In this document: positions 17,070-26,707 of the stretch, piece after piece
How positions within the stretch are numbered: the stretch's first letter is position 1
Layout: every line of letters begins with the position of its first letter
Translations under genes and position numbers: made by a program
DNA from: Bacteroidales bacterium UBA6445
GTDB lineage: Bacteria; Bacteroidota; Bacteroidia; Bacteroidales; UBA932
Length of the DNA: 64,000 nt
Direction of reading: 5' to 3'
Assembly: GCA_002439585.1 (NCBI GenBank)
Contig: DJOF01000021.1
Coordinates: forward strand, 62,001 to 126,000
Notes under the pieces: model-generated
Database searches by the model: none
What the model was told of the DNA's origin: nothing
What the model saw: the letters and a program-made list of their open reading frames with translations, nothing else

Positions 17070-17411
17070 TTATGGCTCTTTTCTGACTGTTTCGTTAGAC
17101 TTTTCTTTGGTTAGATAGTTCTCTATCATTTTCGAAATGTCTAAGTAACATTCTTGAAAGATTTGCATATGTAATTGCACAAAATCCGCATAATTAACAC
17201 CGGTGACTCAATTCGTGATGAAGTCGATAATATCTGCAGTAGTGACTGCATTCGTGCTCTCCAATAGCTCATTTGCATCAGGCAGTTTGCCCAATGAATA
17301 TATAGCCTCAGCCTCTAAGTCTGATATTTTCCATTCTCTGGCATTACGTCTAAGTCTTGGGTCTTGAGCATTACACCGATTATTTATTAACTGCTGGGAG
17401 TCCTGCTTCAT
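17070..17411 (-). pseudogene. Small gene interrupted by an in-frame TGA (67 + 45 codons), family unknown
   Basis: From ATG at 17411 a 67-codon frame (MKQDSQQLINN ... AVTTADIIDFITN) reaches TGA at 17208-17210. The same frame then runs on for another 45 codons (VTGVNYADFVQLHMQIFQEC ... SNETVRKEP) to TAA at 17070. Both halves are helical and of protein-like composition, which fits one gene of about 113 residues broken by a nonsense mutation. Alternatives are a genuine 67-residue protein with a chance open tail, or a UGA readthrough. The frame is also open a little upstream of the ATG, into the antisense of the GH3 start, so the N-terminus may have been lost. No homologue recognised. Confidence 0.4.
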
Positions 17412-17459
17412 GGCGGTTGCATGATGCCGGAGATATTTATAGAGAATAACATTTTTTAT

Positions 17460-20438
17460 ATGAAAAAAATCATATTTTTCTTATTGACCGTCCTCCTGTG
17501 GCCCATCATTGGGAATGCGGCGACGGGTGATGGAAAGACTGTTAAGATCCTTGCTGTCGGCAACAGTTTCTCGCAGGATGCAATCGAACAGAATCTGTAT
17601 GAACTTGCCGCAGCTGACGGGATCGATCTTGTCATCGGTGACGCCTATATTGGAGGTTGTTCGATAGAGCGGCATCTTGACAATTCGCGTACAGGCAAAG
17701 ATGCCTATGCTTACCGTAAGATCGTAGACGGCAAGAGGACCGAATACAAGAACCGGTCTTTAGAGAGTATACTGAAAGACGAGGCCTGGGATTATGTAAG
17801 TTTCCAACAGGTAAGCTCGCTCGCCGGAAAATACGAGACTTATGAGGCGGACCTTCCTGCTCTTGTGGCTTATGTAAGGGGCATTGTGCCTGTAAAGGCC
17901 AAGTTTCTTCTTCACCAGACATGGGCTTATGCCTATGACAGCGATCATTCTGGCTTTGCAAACTATGGCAGGGATCAGATGACTATGTATAGGGCTATCT
18001 GTGATGCGGTACAGAAGGCTTCCTCTCTTGTGAAGATCAAGACTGTCATACCTTCAGGCACGGCAATTCAGAATGCAAGGACTTCTTTCCTTGGCGACAG
18101 GCTATGCAGGGATGGTTATCATCTTGATCTGCTTTATGGACGCTACACCGCTGCCTGTACCTGGTATGAGAAGCTTTTCGGCCATGTGCTCGGCAATTCT
18201 TACTATCCGGAAGGCATGACCCCCGATGTGGTACGTGTTGCACAACTTTCTGCCAAAGAGGCTGTAGCTCATCCATATCAGGTGACTGAAATAGACGTTC
18301 AGGAGCTTCCTGTCGTGTACAAAGACGCTTCGGCTTCAGTTGATGCTAGGGTCGAGGATCTGCTGTCCCGCATGACTCTAAGGGAGAAGATCTACCAACT
18401 CAATCAGTATGTCCTTGGACGCAATGACAATATCAACAATCTCGGTGAAGTTGTAAAAAATGTTCCCGCTGAAATCGGCTCCCTTATCTATTACAGTGAT
18501 GATGCCAAGCTTCGCAATGGTATGCAGCGTTTCGCGATGGAAAAATCCCGTCTCGGGATTCCGATTCTATTCGGCTTTGATGTGATTCATGGTTTCAGGA
18601 CCATTTATCCTATACCTCTTGCTCAGGCGGCATCTTTCAACACTGCCCTTTCCGAGGCAGGCTCTGCACTCGCGGCATTTGAGGCTTACTATACTGGAGT
18701 AGACTGGACATTCAGCCCTATGGTGGACGTTGCCCGTGATCCTCGCTGGGGAAGGGTTGCAGAAGGGTACGGAGAAGACCCTTATGTCAACTCTGTGTTC
18801 TCGGCCGCTGCTGTCAGAGGATATCAGGGAGATGACCTATCTGCTAAGGGTACGATAGCTGCTTGTCTGAAGCATTATGTTGGCTATGGAGCTTCTGAGG
18901 CAGGGCGCGACTATGTGCCTACCGAGATTTCCCGTCAGACACTATGGGATACATATCTCCCTTCATTCGAGGCTGGTGTCAAGGCTGGAGCAGCGACTCT
19001 CATGAGCTCTTTCAATATTATAAGCGGTACACCAGCATCAGCCAATCATTATACTCTTACAGAGGTGCTTAAGGAGAAATGGGGCCACGACGGCTTCGTT
19101 GTCTCTGACTGGGATGCCGTGAAGCAGCTTATCAACCAGGGGATGGCCGCTGATGGCAAGGAGGCTGCCATGCTTGCCTTCAATGCAGGCGTTGAGATGG
19201 ACATGAAAGATGATCTGTATCGCAAGTACCTTCCGGAACTCATTGCAGAAGGAAAAGTCTCTCATGAGCTTGTGGATGAATCTGTAAGAAGGATTCTTCG
19301 CGTGAAATTCAGGCTCGGTCTTTTCGATAATCCTTACACAGAGGAGCTTCCTGATGAGCAGCGTTACCTTCTTCCCAAGAGCCTGTCTCTCGTTGAGAGC
19401 ATGGCTCAGGAATCAATGGTTCTTCTCAAAAATAATGGTAATTGCCTTCCTCTGAAGAATTTCTCAGGCAGATTGGCTATTATCGGCCCTGTGGCTGCTG
19501 ATGGAGAACCTCTTCTCGGCAGCTGGTCCGGACGCGGAAAGCCTTCAGAAGTAGTAAGCATAATGACTGGCATCAAGGCTGAGTTTGGCTGTGATGTGGT
19601 CTATGCCAAGGGTTGTGATTTTGAGGGAGATGACGAAAGCGGATTTGCAGAGGCTGTATCTGCTGCATCGTCTTCTGACGTGGTTGTCCTCTGTCTTGGA
19701 GAAAAGCGCAAATGGAGCGGAGAGAATGCTTCCCGTTCTACTATTGCCCTTCCGGCAGTGCAACAGCATCTGCTTGAAGCTGTAGCTGCTACCGGAAAGC
19801 CTGTGGTTCTTGTTCTTACGAGTGGAAGGCCTCTTGACCTTACTGCAATGGAGTCTCACGCTACTTCTATCCTTGAGATATGGCAGCCTGGCACGATGGG
19901 CGGAAAGGCTGTTGCTGGAATATTGTCAGGCCGTTACAATCCTTCTGGAAAGCTTGCCATGACATTCCCTTATACTACAGGACAGATCCCAATCTATTAC
20001 AATCATCGTAACAGTGGAAGGCGCGGTACCCAGGGTCTGTACCAGGATATACCCAGCACTCCTTTGTATCCTTTTGGCTACGGACTCAGTTATTCGACGT
20101 TTGAGTATTCTCCTATATCGCTTTCGGCGACCAAAGTGAAAAGGGATGGCAGTATCAAGGCCAGTGTGACTGTCACAAATACAAGTAGCGTTGACGGAAA
20201 AGAGGCCGTACTATGGTTTGTATGTGACCCGTACAGCCATATAACCCGTCCTGTAAGCGAACTCAAGCATTTCGAGAAACTTATGATACCTGCCGGTGAA
20301 AGCCGTACTTTCGAGTTTGAGATCGAGCCGCTGAGGGATCTTGGTTTTGTGAACGAGACTGGCGAGAAATATGTCGATGCTGGCGAGTACAGGATTACGG
20401 TCGGAGGACAGAATGTCTCAATAGAAGTTATTGATTGA
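17460..20438 (+). CDS. Secreted fusion: DUF4886 (SGNH-type) domain + GH3 beta-glucosidase
   Basis: Start chosen at MKKIIFFLLTVLLWP, which gives a clean signal peptide; the frame is open 13 codons earlier. Residues about 25-285 are a DUF4886 domain with SGNH-hydrolase features (AVGNSFSQDA with the candidate Ser, and DGYHLD as candidate Asp/His). A short linker then leads into glycoside hydrolase family 3: RMTLREKIYQLNQ near 305, FGFDVIHGFRTIYPIPL, KHYVGYGASEAGRDY, and the nucleophile motif VVSDWDA (D550). GH3-C follows with SGENASRS (candidate acid/base near E754), then an FnIII-like domain (about 900-985). It would act in the periplasm or outside on beta-glucosides, perhaps acylated ones. The GH2 gene follows 8 bp downstream. 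Confidence 0.92.
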   Translation: MKKIIFFLLTVLLWPIIGNAATGDGKTVKILAVGNSFSQDAIEQNLYELAAADGIDLVIGDAYIGGCSIERHLDNSRTGKDAYAYRKIVDGKRTEYKNRSLESILKDEAWDYVSFQQVSSLAGKYETYEADLPALVAYVRGIVPVKAKFLLHQTWAYAYDSDHSGFANYGRDQMTMYRAICDAVQKASSLVKIKTVIPSGTAIQNARTSFLGDRLCRDGYHLDLLYGRYTAACTWYEKLFGHVLGNSYYPEGMTPDVVRVAQLSAKEAVAHPYQVTEIDVQELPVVYKDASASVDARVEDLLSRMTLREKIYQLNQYVLGRNDNINNLGEVVKNVPAEIGSLIYYSDDAKLRNGMQRFAMEKSRLGIPILFGFDVIHGFRTIYPIPLAQAASFNTALSEAGSALAAFEAYYTGVDWTFSPMVDVARDPRWGRVAEGYGEDPYVNSVFSAAAVRGYQGDDLSAKGTIAACLKHYVGYGASEAGRDYVPTEISRQTLWDTYLPSFEAGVKAGAATLMSSFNIISGTPASANHYTLTEVLKEKWGHDGFVVSDWDAVKQLINQGMAADGKEAAMLAFNAGVEMDMKDDLYRKYLPELIAEGKVSHELVDESVRRILRVKFRLGLFDNPYTEELPDEQRYLLPKSLSLVESMAQESMVLLKNNGNCLPLKNFSGRLAIIGPVAADGEPLLGSWSGRGKPSEVVSIMTGIKAEFGCDVVYAKGCDFEGDDESGFAEAVSAASSSDVVVLCLGEKRKWSGENASRSTIALPAVQQHLLEAVAATGKPVVLVLTSGRPLDLTAMESHATSILEIWQPGTMGGKAVAGILSGRYNPSGKLAMTFPYTTGQIPIYYNHRNSGRRGTQGLYQDIPSTPLYPFGYGLSYSTFEYSPISLSATKVKRDGSIKASVTVTNTSSVDGKEAVLWFVCDPYSHITRPVSELKHFEKLMIPAGESRTFEFEIEPLRDLGFVNETGEKYVDAGEYRITVGGQNVSIEVID

Positions 20439-20446
20439 CTTGAGCA

Positions 20447-22978
20447 ATGATAAACAAACTAACAATGTCAGACATAGCATTAAGGTTAGCTTTACGGATA
20501 TCCTCCCTTGTGGTGGGGATATCCTTTTTTATTTTATCTGGGAGATCTCCAGCTTTTGGTGTGGAGACAGGATCTTGTCCGTTGAGGCAAGATATATTGC
20601 TACGTGATGGATGGGAGTTCCACAAGGGGGACAGCGTGCCGAAGTCCGGATGGGAGAGCGTTAGTGTGCCGCATGACTGGGCTATCTACGGTCCTTTCGA
20701 CATATCCAATGACTTGCAGACGGTCACCGTAACCCAAAATCTTGAGACAGTCCCTACACTCAAGACAGGTAGGACTGGTGGCTTGCCTTATATAGGGATA
20801 GGAAGATATCGCAGGACCTTTTCAGTGCCTTCTGGCAAGAGGGCTGAACTTCTCTTTGATGGGGCCATGAGCGAAGCCGAGGTATATGTCAACGGCTCGA
20901 AAGTCTGCTTCTGGCCCAATGGCTACAATGCTTTCCATTGCGATGTCACAAAGTATGTCAAGTCAGAGGAGGACAATCTGCTTGAAGTAAGGCTTGAGAA
21001 CAGGCCTTCTTCTTCACGCTGGTATCCGGGTGCCGGGCTTTACCGCGATGTGCATCTGATTTTTACGGATGAGGTGCATGTACCTGTGTGGGGCACTTAT
21101 GTGACGACTCCTCATGTCGGAGAGGATTTCTCTTCTATCAAGATAAGAACGGAAGTAGAGGCTCCGGAAGGGACTCCTCTATCTGTTGTTACAGCCATCT
21201 TGGCTTCTGACGGGACTCCTGTAGCAGAGAAGACCCTTAAGACCGTCAAGGTAGATGGTGCTCTAATTGAACAGAGTTTTACGATAGACTGTCCTTCACT
21301 GTGGTCTCCAGAGTCTCCATCCTTATATAGTGCTGTTACAAAGGTATATGCGGGAGAAAGGCTTTGTGACGAGTATTCCACTAAGTTTGGCATTAGGAGT
21401 GTTGAGTTTATTCCGGAGAAAGGTTTCTTTCTCAACGGTAAGCCTCGCAAATTTCAGGGCGTGTGCAACCATCACGATCTTGGTCCTCTCGGTGCTGCTG
21501 TCAGCGAATCAGCGATACGTCACCAGCTTCTTATGCTCAAGGATATGGGCTGTGATGCCATACGTACAACGCACAACATGCCGGCTCCCGGGTTAGTTCG
21601 CCTGTGTGACGAGATGGGCTTCATGGTTATAGTAGAAGCTTTCGACGAGTGGGATGTGGCAAAGTGCGCCAACGGCTATCACCGCTTCTTTGCTGATTGG
21701 GCCGAGAAGGATATGGTCAATATGATACGCCAGTTCCGCAGCAGTCCTTCTGTAGTACTATGGAGTATCGGCAATGAGGTTCCGACTCAGTGTATGCCTG
21801 AAGGTTTCAAAGTCGCAAGATTCCTCCAGGAGATCTGTCACAGGGAAGATCCATCGAGAATGGTTACTTGCGGTATGGATCAAGTAAGCTGCGTGCTTGC
21901 CAACGGCTTTGCCAGCGTTATTGATGTGCCTGGACTCAATTATAGGACTTTCCGCTATCTGGAAGCCTATGAGAATCTGCCACAGGGATTTATCCTTGGC
22001 AGTGAGACCGGCTCTACAGTAAGCTCTAGAGGTGTCTACAAACTGCCTGCTGTCAAGAGATTCGGACAGACTGACCCTGATCACCAATGCTCCTCCTACG
22101 ATCTTGATGCCTGTGGGTGGTCAAATGTCCCTGACATAGATTTTGCCTTGGCGGAGGACTGGCCATGGACTCTCGGACAGTTCGTATGGACAGGGTTTGA
22201 CTATCTCGGTGAGCCGAGTCCCTATGACACTGACTCTTGGCCCAACCATAGCTCAATGTTCGGGATTATAGACCTTGCCTCCATACCTAAGGATCGTTTC
22301 TGGCTTTTCCGCAGCGTATGGAATAGGGCCGAATCTACCCTTCATATTCTGCCGCATTGGAATTGGGAAGGACGTGAGGGTAGCCCTATCCCTGTATTCG
22401 TCTATACAAGCTGGCCTGAAGCTGAACTTTTCCTCAATGGCAAAAGTCTCGGAAGAGTGCGTAAGGTCTCTGCCCAAAAGCCAACTCTCGGTGGTGTAAG
22501 GGAAGAGCTTGAGCCGAGATATAGACTTATGTGGCCGGCTGTTTCATATGAACCAGGCGAGCTTAAGGCCGTGGCCTATGACAGTCTCGGCAATGCTGTG
22601 CAGGAGAAAGTGGTACGTACGGCAGGAAAACCTCATCATGTTGAGTTTGAGTGGTCTTATGCTGAAGCCGATGCTTTGCCAGCGGATGGGGAGTCGCTTG
22701 CCTATGTTACAGTGACTGTGGTTGATAAGGACGGTAATCCCTGTCCGACAGACGGGAGGCTGATGCATTTCGAGGTTTCAGGGGCAGGGGAGTATAGGGC
22801 CGCGGCAAATGGTGACCCTACCTGTCTTGATTTGTTCCATGAACCGAGGATGCATGCATTTGGCGGACGTCTGACTGTCATTCTTCGCTCCGGTAAAGAG
22901 AGCGGTGACATAGTGTTGAAAGTGGCTGCCAAAGGCTTGAAAACTTCTGAGTATATAATCCCTGTAGTGAGTAAGTAA
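20447..22978 (+). CDS. Secreted GH2 beta-galactosidase-like glycoside hydrolase
   Basis: An 843-residue family 2 glycosidase with an N-terminal hydrophobic signal (residues 8-35; MINKL or MSDIAL may be the start). Domains in order: sugar-binding jelly roll (about 50-215; LLRDGWEFHKGD, PHDWAIYGPFD, SSRWYPGAGLYRDV), Ig-like domain (about 220-320), TIM barrel (about 325-620; GVCNHHDLGPLGAAV, RTTHNMPAPG), then DUF4982/Ig-like C-terminal modules (YTSWPEAELFLNGKSLG). Catalytic residues are visible: acid/base in WSIGNEVPT (E444) and nucleophile in LGSETGSTV (E523). It pairs with the GH3 fusion 8 bp upstream, so the two probably finish degradation of one plant or host glycan in the periplasm. No SusC/SusD or regulator adjoins them. 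Confidence 0.92.
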   Translation: MINKLTMSDIALRLALRISSLVVGISFFILSGRSPAFGVETGSCPLRQDILLRDGWEFHKGDSVPKSGWESVSVPHDWAIYGPFDISNDLQTVTVTQNLETVPTLKTGRTGGLPYIGIGRYRRTFSVPSGKRAELLFDGAMSEAEVYVNGSKVCFWPNGYNAFHCDVTKYVKSEEDNLLEVRLENRPSSSRWYPGAGLYRDVHLIFTDEVHVPVWGTYVTTPHVGEDFSSIKIRTEVEAPEGTPLSVVTAILASDGTPVAEKTLKTVKVDGALIEQSFTIDCPSLWSPESPSLYSAVTKVYAGERLCDEYSTKFGIRSVEFIPEKGFFLNGKPRKFQGVCNHHDLGPLGAAVSESAIRHQLLMLKDMGCDAIRTTHNMPAPGLVRLCDEMGFMVIVEAFDEWDVAKCANGYHRFFADWAEKDMVNMIRQFRSSPSVVLWSIGNEVPTQCMPEGFKVARFLQEICHREDPSRMVTCGMDQVSCVLANGFASVIDVPGLNYRTFRYLEAYENLPQGFILGSETGSTVSSRGVYKLPAVKRFGQTDPDHQCSSYDLDACGWSNVPDIDFALAEDWPWTLGQFVWTGFDYLGEPSPYDTDSWPNHSSMFGIIDLASIPKDRFWLFRSVWNRAESTLHILPHWNWEGREGSPIPVFVYTSWPEAELFLNGKSLGRVRKVSAQKPTLGGVREELEPRYRLMWPAVSYEPGELKAVAYDSLGNAVQEKVVRTAGKPHHVEFEWSYAEADALPADGESLAYVTVTVVDKDGNPCPTDGRLMHFEVSGAGEYRAAANGDPTCLDLFHEPRMHAFGGRLTVILRSGKESGDIVLKVAAKGLKTSEYIIPVVSK

Positions 22979-23096
22979 TAGCTGCTTCTTGAGCTTGGTC
23001 GTGGACTCGGATTCGACTGTCGGGCAAATTTACGATCATGGCCAGACCTTCGTCAGCCGATCTTCCACTGAAGGCAGAGATTGAAGTTTAATTTAA

Positions 23097-24785
23097 TTAG
23101 GCACAGAACATAAGCATCAGCAGTTGGGCTGTGATGAGACGGACGAACATACATACCGGATATACCGTGGCGTAGGCTACTGAAGGCTCATCATTGTCCA
23201 CTGTGCCGAGTACATAGTCAAGTACTATGGGATTGGCCATTGCACCACATAGCATACCTGTGTTTGCGGCGTATTTAACTTTTGAAAACTTTCCGGCTAT
23301 GAGCCCTATGATGATTACCGGTATAATCGCCATTAGCAGGCTTATTCCTATCCATGCAAGACCTTCAGGTCTGAATACAGTCTCGAAAAATCCTGGTCCT
23401 GCGCTTAGTCCAAGTCCTGCGAGATAAACTGTCATACCGAACTGGCGAAGCATAAGATTGGCGCTGTGAGTCGTGTATGTGGTGATGTGAAGCCGCGGGC
23501 CGTAAGCTCCCATAAGGATGCCAATGATTATAGGTCCACCTGCTATACCGAGTTTGACAGGAACGCTTATTCCAGGGATTGCTATCGGAATGCTTCCAAG
23601 AAGAAGTCCGGCGATGATGCCCACGAAGATGGAGAACAGGTTTGGATTGCGGAGTTCTTTGGCCTGGTTGCCGAGGACTTCGGCCACGCGCCTTATTGCC
23701 TGGTCCTGTCCTACGATCGTGAGTCTGTCTCCAAGCTGAAGCCTCAGGTTGCTGGACGGAAGTATGTCGATGCCGGCCCTGGTAACCCTGGTTATGTTGA
23801 TGCCGTATGCATTGCGAAGATGCAGTTCCCCGAGTTTGTACCCATCCATATTCGGCTTGGTGACAAGAACATGTCGGGATACAAGGGTGCCGTCTATGGT
23901 GTTCCAGTCTATGTCTCGTTTGTTCCAATCCTTGTCTGCTTTTTCTCCGAAGATTCTGGTGGCGGCATCAACGTCTTTCTCTTTCGTGAGTACAAGAACA
24001 TGCTCTCCCTCTTCTAGAATCGTGTCTCCACTCGGTATGATGACTTGCCCGACACCTTCTTCCTTACCGGTGTATTTCCATACACGGGATACTACAATGC
24101 GTATCGGCTCGTCCTTCATTATGTCCCTAATGGTTCTGCCAAATAATCCCGGATTAGTCACCCTGAACTCCGTGATGAATGTCTGATTCTCCTGAGGATC
24201 GCTCCCACTGGATTTCGATTGGAACAGAGCCTTTAGAATCACTACGCAGATGATGACTCCTATGATTCCGAACGGATAGCCTACAGCACATGCCATGGCC
24301 ATGGTATTGGATATGTCGCTTGCCGACGGGTCTATCTCAAGCATTGACTGCTGTGCGGCACCGAGCATCGGAGTGTTTGTGGCCGCGCCAGAAAGAAGCC
24401 CCATTGATACGGGGAACGAGATGCCGAATAACTGCCATATTCCTATTGTCATTCCGATTCCGAGCAGGATGACGCCCATTGCAAGCAAGTTGAGTTTCAT
24501 GCCTCCTTTTTTGAGCGAGGGGAAAAAACTCGGTCCCACTTGAACGCCAAGAGAATATATGAACAGTATGAGTCCGAAATTCTGTGCGAGGGCAAGCATT
24601 GCTGGATCAATCTGCAGGCCGAGATGTCCTACAACAATTCCTGCGAAGAATACGAATGTGACTCCGAGCGATACTCCTTTTATCTTGATTTTCTTGCACG
24701 CCAGTCCCAAGGCACTTATGAGTGCGAGCACTACAATTGCCTGTACGAATGTCTTCTGGGTGAAGACGTCTGTCAACCAATCCAT
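23097..24785 (-). CDS. YidE/YbjL-type aspartate:alanine exchanger family transporter
   Basis: An inner-membrane transporter of 562 residues. Two membrane blocks (about 1-175 and 380-560), each with several hydrophobic helices, carry the YidE duplication motifs GLILFIYSLGVQVGPSFF and GAATNTPMLGAAQQ in the first and MTVYLAGLGLSAGPGFF and GAMANPIVLDYV in the second. Between them lie two RCK_C/TrkA-C regulatory domains (about 205-290 and 295-375; IPSGDTILEEGEHVLVL and LRLQLGDRLTIVGQ). The family includes AspT, but the substrate of YidE-like members is unknown. Converges with GH2 across 118 bp with no clear terminator. Confidence 0.9.
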   Translation of the reverse strand: MDWLTDVFTQKTFVQAIVVLALISALGLACKKIKIKGVSLGVTFVFFAGIVVGHLGLQIDPAMLALAQNFGLILFIYSLGVQVGPSFFPSLKKGGMKLNLLAMGVILLGIGMTIGIWQLFGISFPVSMGLLSGAATNTPMLGAAQQSMLEIDPSASDISNTMAMACAVGYPFGIIGVIICVVILKALFQSKSSGSDPQENQTFITEFRVTNPGLFGRTIRDIMKDEPIRIVVSRVWKYTGKEEGVGQVIIPSGDTILEEGEHVLVLTKEKDVDAATRIFGEKADKDWNKRDIDWNTIDGTLVSRHVLVTKPNMDGYKLGELHLRNAYGINITRVTRAGIDILPSSNLRLQLGDRLTIVGQDQAIRRVAEVLGNQAKELRNPNLFSIFVGIIAGLLLGSIPIAIPGISVPVKLGIAGGPIIIGILMGAYGPRLHITTYTTHSANLMLRQFGMTVYLAGLGLSAGPGFFETVFRPEGLAWIGISLLMAIIPVIIIGLIAGKFSKVKYAANTGMLCGAMANPIVLDYVLGTVDNDEPSVAYATVYPVCMFVRLITAQLLMLMFCA

Positions 24786-24835
24786 GTCCTAATATTATAG
24801 CTGATCCCCGCCACGTGAAGCAGGCTGTGAATGCG

Positions 24836-24843
24836 CAAAAGTA
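24836..24843 (-). promoter_or_regulatory. Probable -7 element of the YidE-type transporter gene
   Basis: Minus-strand TACTTTTG, matching TAnnTTTG, about 50 bp before the start codon. No clear -33 partner. Confidence 0.35.
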
Positions 24844-24886
24844 GGAAAAAAACGGAACATTGCATCGTCTTAACATGGAATTTAGC

Positions 24887-24894
24887 TACCTTTG
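24887..24894 (+). promoter_or_regulatory. Probable -7 element of yicC
   Basis: TACCTTTG matches TAnnTTTG and lies 28 bp before the yicC ATG. A TTG at 24860-24862 is 24 bp upstream, slightly far for the -33 box. Confidence 0.45.
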
Positions 24895-24922
24895 CATCCG
24901 TTAGTATGAAAATGTTTTGCAG

Positions 24923-25798
24923 ATGATAAAATCAATGACAGGATACGGCAAGGCGTCCGTTGCCATTGCCGGCGGGAGCATTACCATAGAGATAAGGACT
25001 CTGAACGGAAAGACAGCGGACATCAATATAAAGACACCGCTTCTGCCAAAGGATAAAGAGTTGGTAATCAGGCAGATGCTCTCCAAGAGACTAACGAGAG
25101 GTACGGTTGACTTCTATATGAATTACGATGCCAATGCCGCCTCTGCTGCAAAGACGATAAATACTGCAGTTGTCGAAGAATATTTCACAAGGATCAGGGA
25201 AATCAGCGAGAGGCTCGGTGTAAAAGACAATGGTGCGTCTTGTCTTGAAGCAGTCCTGAGATTTCCAGATATATTCGAGGGAGGACGTCAGGAGATAATA
25301 GGAGATGACAATTGGTCTGAAGTAGAATCGGCCATATCGGCTGCCATAGATGCCGTATGCGACTATAGGGAGAGAGAAGGTGCTGCTCTATACAAAGACG
25401 TGACAAGGAGGGTTGCCGGCATTCTGGTCATGGAAGATGAAGTTGAAGCTCTTGAGCCTGAGCGGATAGCAGCGGTAAGGTCTCGTATAGAGAAAGCTCT
25501 TGCCGACATGCAGGTCAAGACTGATCCGGCTCGCTTCGAGGAAGAGATGATCTATTATCTTGAGAAACTCGACATCAACGAAGAGAAGGTGCGTCTTCGC
25601 CAGCATTGCAAATATTTCATGGATACGATCGATGGAGAGGACTATCCTGGCAAGAAGCTTGGCTTCATTATCCAAGAGATGGGCCGAGAGATCAATACAA
25701 CCGGGTCGAAGGCCAATTTCGCTCCTATCCAGCAGATAGTCGTTAGGATGAAGGATGAACTCGAGAAGATAAGGGAACAGTCAATGAATATACTGTAA
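24923..25798 (+). CDS. yicC: YicC-family endoribonuclease-like protein
   Basis: A YicC/YloC family protein of about 291 residues. The family signature MIKSMTGYGKA is at the N-terminus, so I start at this ATG and not at the TTG two codons earlier. The YicC N-terminal domain (about 1-155) is followed by the DUF1732 C-terminal domain with RLRQHCKYFMDTID, GKKLGFIIQEMGREINT and QIVVRMKDELEKIREQ. E. coli YicC and B. subtilis YloC have been reported as endoribonucleases; activity here is by homology. In many bacteria gmk follows yicC, but here a DMT transporter starts three bases after the stop. Confidence 0.92.
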   Translation: MIKSMTGYGKASVAIAGGSITIEIRTLNGKTADINIKTPLLPKDKELVIRQMLSKRLTRGTVDFYMNYDANAASAAKTINTAVVEEYFTRIREISERLGVKDNGASCLEAVLRFPDIFEGGRQEIIGDDNWSEVESAISAAIDAVCDYREREGAALYKDVTRRVAGILVMEDEVEALEPERIAAVRSRIEKALADMQVKTDPARFEEEMIYYLEKLDINEEKVRLRQHCKYFMDTIDGEDYPGKKLGFIIQEMGREINTTGSKANFAPIQQIVVRMKDELEKIREQSMNIL

Positions 25799-25801
25799 GT
25801 C

Positions 25802-26707
25802 ATGTGGGTGGCTTATGCCTTGGCTTCTGCCTGTCTTCTTGGCCTGTATGACGTATTCAAAAAGGAGGCTCTTACGGACAATGCCGTAATACCTGTCCTC
25901 TTCCTCAATACACTGTTCTGCTCCCTTCTTTTCACTCCCTCTATCGTTGGCTCTGCCATAGGAGTTTTCGGTGAGGGGAGTTCTATGTATGTGCATAGTG
26001 GAGGTTTGCGCGGGCATCTTCTTGTGATACTCAAGTCCGTGATAGTGCTTGGCTCGTGGATCTGCGGCTACTATGCCATCAAGAAGCTTCCTCTTACCAT
26101 TGTAGGGCCTATCAACGCTACGCGTCCGGTACTTACCCTTATTGGAGGAATGCTTATTTTCGGGGAGAGGCTCAATCTTCTCCAATGGGCAGGAGTCTGC
26201 ACAGCTGTGCTTTCATTCTATCTTCTTAGCCGGAGCGGCAAGAAAGAAGGTATTGATTTTAAGTCAAATGTATGGGTTCTGCTTCTGATAGTAGCTGCAG
26301 TATTAGGTGCGGTGAGCGGCCTGTATGACAAATTTCTGATGTCATCGCGGGGCGCGGCTCTTGACAGACTTTTCGTCCAAGGGTGGTACAATGTGTACCA
26401 GTGCCTCATGATGGGAGCTATCGTGATCACAATATGGCTTCCGGAGAAGCCACGCACGTTATTCTCATGGAAATGGTCCATTCCCCTTATCTCCATCTCG
26501 CTTACAGCAGCTGATCTCTTCTACCTTTATGCTCTTACATTGCCTGACGCGATGATATCTGTTGTGTCAATGATAAGAAGAAGCAGCGTACTTGTCTCAT
26601 TCTGTTTCGGAGTCTTGATCTTACATGAGAAGAATGCCAGATCCAAGGCAACAGACTTGCTGCTTGTCCTCCTTAGTCTTGTCCTCCTGCTTGTAGGTAC
26701 ACTTTAG
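25802..26707 (+). CDS. DMT/EamA-family transporter
   Basis: An inner-membrane protein with about ten hydrophobic helices in two EamA halves (about 1-140 and 155-300). Typical features include the loop YYAIKKLPLTIVGPINATRP near residue 90, GGMLIFGERLNLLQWAGV ending the first half, and VVSMIRRSSVLVSFCFG with HEKNARSKATD in the second. Drug/metabolite transporters of this kind export or import small metabolites; the substrate is not predictable. It starts three bases after the yicC stop, so translation is probably coupled. No terminator is evident after it. Confidence 0.88.
   Translation: MWVAYALASACLLGLYDVFKKEALTDNAVIPVLFLNTLFCSLLFTPSIVGSAIGVFGEGSSMYVHSGGLRGHLLVILKSVIVLGSWICGYYAIKKLPLTIVGPINATRPVLTLIGGMLIFGERLNLLQWAGVCTAVLSFYLLSRSGKKEGIDFKSNVWVLLLIVAAVLGAVSGLYDKFLMSSRGAALDRLFVQGWYNVYQCLMMGAIVITIWLPEKPRTLFSWKWSIPLISISLTAADLFYLYALTLPDAMISVVSMIRRSSVLVSFCFGVLILHEKNARSKATDLLLVLLSLVLLLVGTL

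Noticed and set aside
22979..23096. Gap between GH2 and the YidE-type transporter examined for a tRNA or terminator
   Set aside because: A GGATTCGACT stretch looks slightly like a T-loop but no cloverleaf can be drawn, and no strong stem with a T-run exists.
23365..24017. Frames of over 180 codons on both strands within the YidE-type transporter
   Set aside because: They lack hydrophobic or domain signatures and lie entirely inside a well-supported membrane protein gene.
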